Both the position numbers and the translations under genes were made by a program. From the NCBI GenBank assembly GCA_964452465.1, contig CAYVMD010000034.1:1-21200 (forward strand): a stretch of 21,200 nucleotides of DNA. Direction: 5' to 3'. Shown piece after piece: positions 5,900 through 12,784 of the stretch. The DNA comes from CAYVMD01 sp964452465. Lineage in GTDB: Bacteria > Armatimonadota > JACIXR01. Positions within the stretch are counted from its first letter, which is position 1; every line of letters begins with the position of its first letter. Under the pieces are notes generated by a model, which was given only the letters and a program-made list of their open reading frames with translations, was not told the DNA's origin and did no database searches.

Positions 5900-7894
5900 T
5901 TAGAATTTCTGGGAGAAGGAAACCTTAATCCAACGCCCTTCCCGAGGGTAGAAGACCATCTCCTGCCAATCCTTGTCGAATAGATTCTCCAGCGAGAGGC
6001 TAAAGGATCTGCCCTTGGGGAGTTGCTTCGTCACTCGGAAGTTAAAGATAAGAGCGGAGGGAAGGCTAAGAGGGACATTCACCTTGCTCACATTGCCCTG
6101 GTCATCGAACCAAAGGCCTGTGGCTTTGCCAGGATAACAAGCATCGGTGTTCCTCTTCCCCCAATAGAACATCTCGAAATCGCAGGAGAACCCTTTCTTT
6201 GCCTTCAAGGTCAGTCCCGCCTTCAGCATGTGCTTGGGAGGAGCGGTGCGGTAAGCGGGGATGAGGGGACCATTATTCGTGAGGTCCTTGGCGGATAGAT
6301 AGGTGTAGTTGCCCCAAAAAGAGGTATTGCCGCGATTGTATTCGTAGGAGAGTTCGAGACCTTTTTGACGAGCACGTCCCAAGTTCTGCCATACATAATT
6401 GGGGTCGGAGACGATAAGGTCCTTAACCTTTTGGTAGAAGAGAGAGGCGGTAAATTTGCCATTCTGGGAGGTTTTGCTCTCCCAATCCAACTGCACTATA
6501 TTGGCAACGGGGGGTTTGAGATCGGGATTTCCCATATTGATTCCCGAGCCATAGAGCTCGTCGAGGGTGGGGAAGCGCTTGTTGCGAGTATAGGAGAGGC
6601 GCAGGTCGGAGGAGGGCGTCGACCTGAGATGGAAATTGAGGAAGGGAATAACCGCTCCTCCTCCGGGATCGGCATCGTCATATCGCACCCCCCATACCAA
6701 GACATGGGTAGGGCTTAGGCTCTTTGTCTGCTGGAGGAAAATGCCCTTATATTTCATATCCTGGCTGGTCCAGCCAGTGGGCTGAGGTTGGTTAGCGGGG
6801 TAGGTAGCGGTAGCTCTCCGCCAATCGCCCTCCCACCAAAGCCCCCAGGAGAGGATGTTGCCAGGGGAAAGGGAGATGTCATAGTTCAACTCCGCCCTAA
6901 GGAGCTTGTAGCGCATAAGGTTCTTCATCTGGGTAATCTGGGCCTGAGATAAGGGTTGGAAGGTATTGGGGTCTTTGACCAATGCTCGCTTGACATCCAA
7001 ATCATAGGTCACGACGACGGGGCTTACCCGAAGCATCATATGCGTCTTATCGCTCACCTGGCGTTCGTAGGCGATGGATAATCCGGGTCGGCGCAGGTTC
7101 GGCCATCTATGTTCGTAAAGATAGCCTATGGTTTCTGCCTTGCCAGTGGCGGGGTTTATCTTGCTCACACCCGCGATGTTTGGTCCCAAGGGCTTGAAAC
7201 CACCCTTTTCTCCCTGGAGCAGGACCCCCGCTATCGTCCACTTGGATCTTTCATCAGGGGCATTGACTATCTTGAAGGATAGGTCGGAGAGATCCGTGCG
7301 AGCATTGGGCATCCAACCATCGGAATAACTGCGGTTAAAGGCAACGAACCAGTTGCGCTCTTCATCCCCTCCTCCCGAGACGATATCGTAGTATTGGGTA
7401 TTGTAGGTGCCATAGGTTAGGATGAAGCCCGTGCCGGGATATTTATCCCCCGTCTTCATTGTCATGGAAACAAGACCCGAGATGGTATTGCCCGGGTAAG
7501 CAACGGGCGCAGGACCCCTAAACACATTTATCTCCGCCATGGAACGCCAGGGGACCCTCTGTAGGACACAGGCACCTGTGGGATTGAGGTTTATCCCCTC
7601 GGCAATCATCTGGAGATAGGTGTAATTGGAACCGCGGAAGGAAAGGCGAGGGGAATTCATGGCACAGCCGTAGATGGTCTGGGTACCGGGGAGGCGAGAG
7701 AGGACATCGGCGAAGTTCTGGGGTCCTATCACCTCTTCCGCTTTCTCCGCGGTTATCGTTTCCACCTTCACGGGTTTTTCCTTCTCTGCTTCCACCTCGA
7801 TCTCGACCTGTATCTCCGGCACCTCCTCCTGTCCTAAGGCAAGGAGAAATCCCAATAAGCATACTACTAACACCAACCAGGGAGAGCTTCTCAC
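5900..7894 (-). CDS. TonB-dependent outer-membrane receptor
   Basis: A 22-strand-type outer-membrane barrel that imports a scarce ligand using energy from TonB. A signal peptide (1-21) ends at LALGQ. An acidic stretch (about 25-45), which should contain the TonB box, leads into the plug (about 46-150). Plug hallmarks are FADVLSRLPGTQT, INVFRGPAPVAYPGNTISG and a surface loop. The barrel fills the rest and ends in SLENLFDKDW...SQKF with the usual C-terminal Phe. The start is GTG at 7894, ten bases after GGAGG. The ligand is unknown. C77 and M79 (GCAMNSP) and C109 in the plug, plus HMM at 285-287, could suggest a metal ligand, but this is speculative. It is the last gene of the ABC-ExbBD-TonB operon, 42 bases after tonB, followed by a strong hairpin. 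Confidence 0.93.
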   Translation of the reverse strand: MRSSPWLVLVVCLLGFLLALGQEEVPEIQVEIEVEAEKEKPVKVETITAEKAEEVIGPQNFADVLSRLPGTQTIYGCAMNSPRLSFRGSNYTYLQMIAEGINLNPTGACVLQRVPWRSMAEINVFRGPAPVAYPGNTISGLVSMTMKTGDKYPGTGFILTYGTYNTQYYDIVSGGGDEERNWFVAFNRSYSDGWMPNARTDLSDLSFKIVNAPDERSKWTIAGVLLQGEKGGFKPLGPNIAGVSKINPATGKAETIGYLYEHRWPNLRRPGLSIAYERQVSDKTHMMLRVSPVVVTYDLDVKRALVKDPNTFQPLSQAQITQMKNLMRYKLLRAELNYDISLSPGNILSWGLWWEGDWRRATATYPANQPQPTGWTSQDMKYKGIFLQQTKSLSPTHVLVWGVRYDDADPGGGAVIPFLNFHLRSTPSSDLRLSYTRNKRFPTLDELYGSGINMGNPDLKPPVANIVQLDWESKTSQNGKFTASLFYQKVKDLIVSDPNYVWQNLGRARQKGLELSYEYNRGNTSFWGNYTYLSAKDLTNNGPLIPAYRTAPPKHMLKAGLTLKAKKGFSCDFEMFYWGKRNTDACYPGKATGLWFDDQGNVSKVNVPLSLPSALIFNFRVTKQLPKGRSFSLSLENLFDKDWQEMVFYPREGRWIKVSFSQKF

Positions 7895-7936
7895 TCAGCA
7901 AGCACCTCCTTCCAAATTTTTTCCTGGGTTAATGCC

Positions 7937-8845
7937 TTACCTCAACTTATAAACGATATCCACGCTTATGCGGATGGCGGGAGCATCCACGCTTTTAGGG
8001 AAGGGGAGGTAGGGACCAGCCTTCTGGACGGTTTGGATAGCGGATTCGTCCAAGACCTTGGAATTGGAGGATTCCACAACCTTTATATCGCTGGGGGAGC
8101 CATCTGCCTTGACAAGGAAGGAAAGCTTTACCTTCCCTTCAACCCCGCTTAACCTTGCTTGAGCGGGATACTCCTTCGCCTTCTCAATGCGGGCAAGGAC
8201 CATCTTCTTGAATTCGGCGAGTTCCCGAGGATCTATCTCCTTCTTCACCGGAGGAGGGGGAGGAGGTGGTGGTTCCTGTTTGGGAGGAGGTGGAGGCGGG
8301 GGCTCTTCCTTCTTAGGAGGTGGAGGAGGGGGTTCTTCTTTCTTAGTAGGTGGTGGTGGAGGAGGAGGTGGCGGGACGGGTTCGCCAGGCATCCCTGGCT
8401 CCTTTCCTGGGCCACCTATGCCAGGAGCGCTCCCACTGCCCCCCAGGCCCGGACCAGTGCCTCCCTGGGGGGTTGGGATCCCTCCTACAACGAATTCCCC
8501 CGGACCGGGAGAAGTCCTATAAAGGACCTCAGCGCCACCACCCCCGGGAACAGGGGTGGGCTTGGAGAAAGGAAGAGCCACAGGCTTGGAGAAGAATTGC
8601 GTGCCTTTAGGGAGAGGGGTAGTGACTTTTGGCTTTTGTGCCACCATTTGGCTATTAGTGGGCTTCGGCTGGGTGGTTGGCTTGTAAGGGTTGCTAACCT
8701 TGGCGTAGATGGGAGGAAGATGAAGGAAGAGCTCGACCTGGGAAGTGGGATAACAGCAGGCGAGGTGCCCCCAATAAGGGAGGACGGCAAGATGAAGAAC
8801 GAAGGAAGCGAGGAAGGTAAAGAGATATATCCTCTTCGTGCTCAT
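7937..8845 (-). CDS. tonB: Energy transducer TonB
   Basis: Spans the periplasm and passes proton-motive energy from ExbB/ExbD to the outer-membrane receptor. A single N-terminal membrane helix (about 6-24) carries the SxxxH pattern (S14, H18) known from TonB. The middle is a Gly/Pro-rich stretch (100-155), then a polyproline spacer with charged breaks such as TKKEE and KKEE (157-203). The C-terminal TonB domain (about 205-302) shows YPAQARLSGVEGKVKLSFLV and IKVVESSNSKVLDESA. At 302 residues it is longer than the 239-residue E. coli protein because of the spacer. ACCYP just after the membrane helix has two cysteines of unknown meaning. Its ATG overlaps the exbD stop (ATGA), giving tight translational coupling. 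Confidence 0.93.
   Translation of the reverse strand: MSTKRIYLFTFLASFVLHLAVLPYWGHLACCYPTSQVELFLHLPPIYAKVSNPYKPTTQPKPTNSQMVAQKPKVTTPLPKGTQFFSKPVALPFSKPTPVPGGGGAEVLYRTSPGPGEFVVGGIPTPQGGTGPGLGGSGSAPGIGGPGKEPGMPGEPVPPPPPPPPPTKKEEPPPPPPKKEEPPPPPPPKQEPPPPPPPPVKKEIDPRELAEFKKMVLARIEKAKEYPAQARLSGVEGKVKLSFLVKADGSPSDIKVVESSNSKVLDESAIQTVQKAGPYLPFPKSVDAPAIRISVDIVYKLR
8249..8377 (-). repeat. Polyproline/KKEE low-complexity repeat inside tonB
   Basis: Runs of six to ten Pro codons alternate with short charged blocks (TKKEE, KKEE, PKQE, VKKE) in about four degenerate units. The plus strand is correspondingly G-rich (many GGAGG and GGTGG runs), which could form G-quadruplexes and makes the stretch prone to slippage and to sequencing or assembly trouble. 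Confidence 0.8.
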
Positions 8846-9275
8846 CTATTTTTCCCCTCTGGGGGGGCCTTCAATTCAGCAGCAAGGGCAATGTATTCCA
8901 ACCCGGAAAGGCGCACCGCATCCAGCACATCCACAACCTTGCCGTAGGGTACACCCCTATCACCGCTTATTATTACCACCGTCTTCCCCCTCTGCGCCTC
9001 CTGGCTCAACTTATCCAATAGATCCTCTATCCTTACCTCCCGTCCTCCCAGGTAGACGGAACCATCCCTGGTTATGAAAATGGCTATTTGGGTTTGCTCC
9101 TGAGNNNNNNNNNNTGAGGGACGGCAGTAGCTGCTTGAGGGAGGGTTATGTTTAAGCCGGTTCCGGTAACGATGAAGGAGGCGGTCATCATGAAGATTAT
9201 GAGGAGGACTAGGAGCACATCGTTGAAGGGGACCATATTTATCTCCCAGAAGAGTTCTCCCCTTCTCCTTTTCAT
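8842..9275 (-). CDS. exbD: ExbD/TolR biopolymer transport protein, interrupted by an assembly gap
   Basis: Partner of ExbB in the proton-driven motor that energises TonB. The N-terminal part (9275-9115) reads a short basic cytoplasmic stretch, then a membrane helix with the conserved proton-pathway Asp (D19, in VPFNDVLLVLLIIFM). After ten Ns (9105-9114) the same family continues in another frame, with periplasmic residues such as IFITRDGSVYLGG and ISGDRGVPYGKVVDVLDAV, to a TGA at 8844-8842. The sides of the gap share the four bases TGAG. Joining them there gives 420 bases, in frame, coding 139 residues, the usual ExbD length, with VPQEQTQIAIF across the join. The start overlaps the exbB stop by ATGA and the stop overlaps the tonB start. 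The gene is therefore intact, not truncated. Confidence 0.9.
9105..9114. other. Assembly gap (10 Ns)
   Basis: A run of ten N characters, a common scaffold placeholder. If taken literally it leaves exbD out of frame. Both flanks carry TGAG (9101-9104 and 9115-9118), so the real gap is probably zero with a four-base contig overlap. Confidence 0.95.
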
Positions 9276-9868
9276 CCTTCCTCCCCCTTCAAGGAAAGAA
9301 GCATCTCGTTTTGCTCGATTTCCAATTGTTCCACCATTTTTGCGGTTTGGGAGCGAAAGATATTATAGAAAGTAACCGCAACGATAGCTACCCCTAAGCC
9401 GGCAGCGGTGCAGACCAATGCCTCCGCGATTCCCGCTCCCACGACTGCTATACCTGCGGAGCGGTAAACGCTTATAGCGTGGAAGGAACGCATGATGCCC
9501 AAGACTGTCCCAAATAGACCGATAAAGGGGGCTATCGACCCTATAGTGGCTAAGAAGGGGAGATTGCGGTCCAAATAAAGGGAAACCCTGGAGATGTTTA
9601 ATTCCACCCTCTTTTCGTTTTCCTCCCTATCGGGATTGGAGAATTGGAGATGAACGAGGGGGGAGGAAGGGTCGGGGAAGAAACCCGCAACCTGCTTGTT
9701 CTTCCTTGACTTCTCCTTGAAATCGGCAAGGAAGGCGAAGAGAGCCCTCCTGAACCTACGGTAGGTGTAGGCGCGCTCCAAAACGATGGCTACGAGAATT
9801 ATGGAGAGGAGGAAAAGAACATATAATGTCACTCCTCCCTGCTTAAAGAGGGTGGATATGCCCTCCAT
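9272..9868 (-). CDS. exbB: ExbB/TolQ/MotA-family proton channel protein
   Basis: Inner-membrane pentamer-forming subunit that houses ExbD and couples proton flow to TonB motion. Three membrane helices are visible (about 12-31, 104-130 and 143-169), with a large cytoplasmic loop between the first two, the ExbB topology. The family blocks IGLFGTVLGIMRSF (116-129) and GIAEALVCTAAGLGVAI (146-162) are present, including the Glu and Thr of the third helix. The length of 198 is typical when the E. coli-type N-terminal extension is absent. The ATG at 9868 directly follows the TAA of the ABC ATPase gene, and the stop overlaps the exbD start by four bases. ExbB rather than TolQ is chosen because tonB and a receptor follow. 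Confidence 0.92.
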   Translation of the reverse strand: MEGISTLFKQGGVTLYVLFLLSIILVAIVLERAYTYRRFRRALFAFLADFKEKSRKNKQVAGFFPDPSSPLVHLQFSNPDREENEKRVELNISRVSLYLDRNLPFLATIGSIAPFIGLFGTVLGIMRSFHAISVYRSAGIAVVGAGIAEALVCTAAGLGVAIVAVTFYNIFRSQTAKMVEQLEIEQNEMLLSLKGEEG

Positions 9869-10558
9869 TTACTCTTCACCAACCCTTTCTATGCCTTTAA
9901 TTTTGCCGTCCTCCATCTCTACCCGAAGGTTCGCCCTTTCCAAAAGCCGGCTGTCGTGGGTAGCGATGACGACGGTGCATCCTCTTTTGTTAGCCTCCTG
10001 AAGGAGGTCTATTATCTGCATGCCTGTTTGGGTATCCAGATCGCTCGTGGGTTCATCTGCAATGATTATCTGGGGGTTGTTAATAAGGGCGCGAGCGATG
10101 GCGACCCTCTGTTGCTCCCCACCGCTCAGCTCCAGGGGCAATTGGTAATGCAGTCTCTCGGCAGGGAGCAAGGAGGTCAATAGCTCCTTTGCCCTCTTCA
10201 TCTTTTCCTCCTTGGAGAGGGGAAGGGGCACCAAGGGGAAAAGGACATTCTCCAAGGATGTGAGAGTGGGTATTAGATTGAAGGACTGGAAGACGAAGCC
10301 TACCTTCTCCCTTCTGAAGAGGGAAAGTTGATCCTCGTTAAGCATAGTGAGATCGGTGGAATCCACGAATATCTTTCCCGAATCCGGTTTATCCAGCCCA
10401 CCTATTAGGCTCAGAAGGGTGGTTTTCCCCGATCCGGAGACGCCCCAGATAACGGCGAAATCTCCCTTCTTGATCTCAAGGTTCACATCCTTTAATGCTT
10501 GAATCTCCAGGTGCCCTTTTTTATAGGTTTTGGTAACATTCTCGACCTTGACATACAT
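9869..10558 (-). CDS. ABC transporter ATPase, LolD/MacB/FtsE-type
   Basis: ATP-hydrolysing subunit of the complex with the FtsX-like permease encoded just upstream. The residues below are numbered from the GTG at 10567. Walker A is GVSGSGKTT (42-50), the Q-loop is at FVFQSFNLIP (91-100), the signature is LSGGEQQRVAIARAL (147-161), Walker B is IIIADEP (167-173) and the H-loop is H204. The sequence style is that of LolD/MacB-type ATPases, which drive mechanical work on the periplasmic side rather than classic import. Possible starts are GTG 10567, ATG 10564 and ATG 10558. Only the last has the GGAGG at normal distance (eight bases), giving 229 residues. It begins 17 bases after the permease stop and abuts exbB. 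Confidence 0.92.
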   Translation of the reverse strand: MYVKVENVTKTYKKGHLEIQALKDVNLEIKKGDFAVIWGVSGSGKTTLLSLIGGLDKPDSGKIFVDSTDLTMLNEDQLSLFRREKVGFVFQSFNLIPTLTSLENVLFPLVPLPLSKEEKMKRAKELLTSLLPAERLHYQLPLELSGGEQQRVAIARALINNPQIIIADEPTSDLDTQTGMQIIDLLQEANKRGCTVVIATHDSRLLERANLRVEMEDGKIKGIERVGEE

Positions 10559-10575
10559 CTTCATCACCTCCCTTA

Positions 10576-11850
10576 TCAGAGAGCACGGATCGCCTCAGCG
10601 GGCTTAAGGGCGATCGCCTTACGCGCTGCCAGATACCCGGAGAGGATTCCCACGACAATAGATATGCCTATCGATAATCCCACTATCCACCAGTAAATGC
10701 CCATGGCAACGATCAATTTCTCAGGAGGCGCAGCTGCTGGGACACAGGAGTAAGGAAGCATCGCCTGGGGAAGGGCGAAGTTAGCAGTACGAGCATAGGC
10801 ATAAGCAACTAAATAACCCACGATACACCCCAATATCCCTCCTATTAGAGTTTGTATGAGGGTCTCCCAGGTAAGCAATTTAGTTATATCCCTGCCTTTC
10901 CAGCCAAGCGCTTTCATTATGCCTATCTCTCGGGTCCGCTCCCCAATGGAAGCAACCGTGGTCCTCATGACCAAAATAGCAACACCTATGACAACGAGGA
11001 TGCCGAGAACTTTTATCAAGGTTTGGCCGAGGGCAGAGACGCCGGTGGTATCGGGCAAAATGCTCTCCGAGGTAAAAACTTTGACCTGAGGTGGCTTCAA
11101 ACCAGTAGCTTGGGCTACTAAGGGGACGACCTTCTCCTTTACCGCCTTGGCCATCTTGAGATCGGAGAGTTTGATGAGGAGGAGGTTAACGGAACCGGGA
11201 GGAACGCTGGGCTGGCTCTCGGGAACCAACTCCTGAGCAGTGGTAAGGGGGAGGAAGATCTCCGCCTCCGCTGCCCTTGGAACGCCCTGAAAATCGGCTA
11301 TCCCTATGACCTCGAAGTCCCTATTAGCGATCTTTATGTGATCCCCAATTCCCAATCCTTTTACCTCGGCGAATTTTTTGTCCAAGATCACCGTGTATTT
11401 GTCATTCAGATCAAATGAACGCCCTTCCACTACAGCGAATCTCTGCCCCGCAATGCCTGGGACGAGGGCTATCGGACCTAAGGAGGGATTAGTTACATCC
11501 ACACCTGCCAGGTTATACATCGTGCCGGGAGGCTCGTAGGACCAGAACATAAGGAGCCCTACAACGTCCTTCACACCCTCTATCTTCTTTATCTCCTCCA
11601 GGATATTCTGGGGAATAGGACCAAGATGTCTCGCTAAGCGAACCCCGGAGAAAGGTCCCGGCTCAGTGGAAGTGTTAACAACCATGTCGGCACCCGCTGC
11701 TTTGAAGGGGACCTTCATCGCTTCCTTGAAGAACTGAAGGACCGCCAGAACAGCTACGAGGAGAGCAATGCTTAGGAAGATCCCTGTTATCGTCAGGAGG
11801 CTGCGGGATTTTCTCCTGCTTATCTCCTTCCAAGCATATGAGAGAAGCAA
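10576..11850 (-). CDS. FtsX/MacB-like ABC permease
   Basis: Inner-membrane subunit of a type VII (mechanotransmission) ABC complex. It has one N-terminal helix (about 17-41), a large periplasmic domain (about 43-270, MacB core-like), then three helices (about 275-297, 329-352 and 381-408). The cytoplasmic stretch TREIGIMKALGWKGRDI (306-322) is the coupling helix of the FtsX family. The last loop contains YSCVP (C369). No MacA-type adaptor and no second permease (LolE-type) is encoded nearby, so it probably works as a homodimer. The start is TTG at 11850, with GGAGG eight to nine bases upstream. It is the first gene of the operon that ends with the TonB receptor. The task could be extraction or export of a substrate, processing of an imported ligand, or signalling; the sequence does not decide. 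Confidence 0.9.
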   Translation of the reverse strand: MLLSYAWKEISRRKSRSLLTITGIFLSIALLVAVLAVLQFFKEAMKVPFKAAGADMVVNTSTEPGPFSGVRLARHLGPIPQNILEEIKKIEGVKDVVGLLMFWSYEPPGTMYNLAGVDVTNPSLGPIALVPGIAGQRFAVVEGRSFDLNDKYTVILDKKFAEVKGLGIGDHIKIANRDFEVIGIADFQGVPRAAEAEIFLPLTTAQELVPESQPSVPPGSVNLLLIKLSDLKMAKAVKEKVVPLVAQATGLKPPQVKVFTSESILPDTTGVSALGQTLIKVLGILVVIGVAILVMRTTVASIGERTREIGIMKALGWKGRDITKLLTWETLIQTLIGGILGCIVGYLVAYAYARTANFALPQAMLPYSCVPAAAPPEKLIVAMGIYWWIVGLSIGISIVVGILSGYLAARKAIALKPAEAIRAL

Positions 11851-11869
11851 TTAAGACACCTCCTTTCTG

Positions 11870-11886
11870 AAGGGATTTTATCCCTT
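11870..11886. promoter_or_regulatory. Short perfect palindrome in the divergent control region
   Basis: AAGGGAT-TTT-ATCCCTT, a 7-bp inverted repeat with a three-base centre. On the minus strand its middle provides TAAAAT, a plausible -10 box for the permease operon, so the palindrome could be an operator covering the -10. A small RNA hairpin is the alternative. Confidence 0.4.
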
Positions 11887-11924
11887 TTATGTGTCGAATC
11901 GATGTCAAATCATTGTCAGTTTTA
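11875..11924 (-). promoter_or_regulatory. Candidate activator-dependent promoter of the ABC-TonB operon
   Basis: Three TGTC motifs start at 11892, 11903 and 11914, exactly 11 bases apart (on the minus strand CTGACA, TTGACA, TCGACA with five-base spacers). Such helically phased direct repeats are the classic target of OmpR/PhoB-family response regulators; the Pho box is built this way. A TAAAAT (11880-11875) lies 11 bases past the last repeat, where a -10 box is expected when the repeats replace the -35. The start site would fall near 11868, leaving the GGAGG (11862-11858) intact. Confidence 0.5.
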
Positions 11925-11988
11925 TGAATTTCGTTTTGCTTACCTCTTTCTTATCATTAAGGATATAATCGTAAGGAGGTGCCTTGAT

Positions 11989-12777
11989 ATGATCGTTACG
12001 GAAGCGGATATAATAAAGGGACTAAGAGAAATTGGGGTGAATGAGGGGGATATCCTATTTGTCCACTCCTCCCTTTCCAGTTTCGGCTATGTAGAGGGCG
12101 GGGCGGAAACGGTCATAAATGCCTTGATGAAGGTGCTGGGAGAAGGGGGGACCTTGGCCATGCCTAGTTTTCCTGTCTTCGAACCCCATGGGGAGTACGG
12201 GTTGGTGTATAATAACGATGTGGTGTTCGATGTGCGGGAGAGCCCTTCCCGGATGGGGAAGATCACCGATGTCTTCTGGAGATACCCTGGGGTGAAAAGA
12301 TCGCTACATCCCACCCACTCGGTTGCCTGCTGGGGGCACAGAAGGGACTGGCTTTTAGAGGGACACGAGAGATGCCTTTGCTCTTGTGGCAAGGATACGC
12401 CCTTTCATAAACTTTGCCAGGCGAGGGGGAAGATCCTTCTGATGGGCGTGACCCACGAGAGTAACACGACTATTCATACGATCGAAGACACGAATGGTGC
12501 TCCCACACGGTCGTTGGAGTTGTTCCATCCGAAGGTAATCGATTACGAAGGACGAGAGATCGTGGTCCCTACCTATCCCCACCTTCCTGGTTTCCCCCGT
12601 TGCTATTGGAAGATGGAGGAGGTATGCAAAAACGCTGGCATTCAAAAGGAATGTAAAGTGGGCAACTCGCTTTGGAAGTTGATCGAGGCAGGACCCATGT
12701 ATGAGATAGGTAGCAAATTAGTGAGGGAGAATCCCTGCTTCTTCATTCCCTTGGAGCAATGGGGAGATATTATGTGA
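11989..12777 (+). CDS. AAC(3)-family N-acetyltransferase (aminoglycoside 3-N-acetyltransferase-like)
   Basis: Acetyl-CoA-dependent acyltransferase of the AAC(3)/YokD fold, not the GNAT fold. Residues 26-33 (HSSLSSFG), 107-113 (HPTHSVA) and 159-167 (NTTIHTIED) match conserved family blocks, including the catalytic-type His and the family Glu. The length of 262 is normal. The frame is open from an ATG at 11902, but that would add 29 residues without a ribosome site. The ATG at 11989 has AAGGAGGT eight bases upstream and is preferred. It has nine cysteines, with a tight CLCSCG cluster at 129-134 that I do not recall as a family feature. A TATAAT at 11964-11969 is too close to the ribosome site to be a confident promoter. 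It is divergent from the TonB operon and shares its control region. Family members also act on amino sugars and antibiotics other than aminoglycosides, so resistance should not be assumed. Confidence 0.85.
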   Translation: MIVTEADIIKGLREIGVNEGDILFVHSSLSSFGYVEGGAETVINALMKVLGEGGTLAMPSFPVFEPHGEYGLVYNNDVVFDVRESPSRMGKITDVFWRYPGVKRSLHPTHSVACWGHRRDWLLEGHERCLCSCGKDTPFHKLCQARGKILLMGVTHESNTTIHTIEDTNGAPTRSLELFHPKVIDYEGREIVVPTYPHLPGFPRCYWKMEEVCKNAGIQKECKVGNSLWKLIEAGPMYEIGSKLVRENPCFFIPLEQWGDIM

Positions 12778-12784
12778 GAAATAA

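Noticed and set aside
8159..8947. Plus-strand frames rich in Gly, Arg and Trp
   Set aside because: They are the reverse complement of the proline-rich tonB spacer and have no independent coding signal.
9084..9275. A truncated 63-residue ExbD as a separate gene
   Set aside because: The apparent end is caused by reading through Ns in the wrong frame; the rest of ExbD follows on the other side of the gap.
11964..11969. TATAAT as -10 box of the AAC(3)-like gene
   Set aside because: A start site six to eight bases downstream would fall inside the Shine-Dalgarno (11973-11980), and no good -35 is present at 16-18 bases. It may matter, but not as a confident promoter.
11902..11988. N-terminal extension of the AAC(3)-like protein from the ATG at 11902
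   Set aside because: No ribosome site before 11902, the extra residues are unlike the family, and a perfect AAGGAGGT precedes the ATG at 11989. The extension would also cover the phased TGTC repeats.
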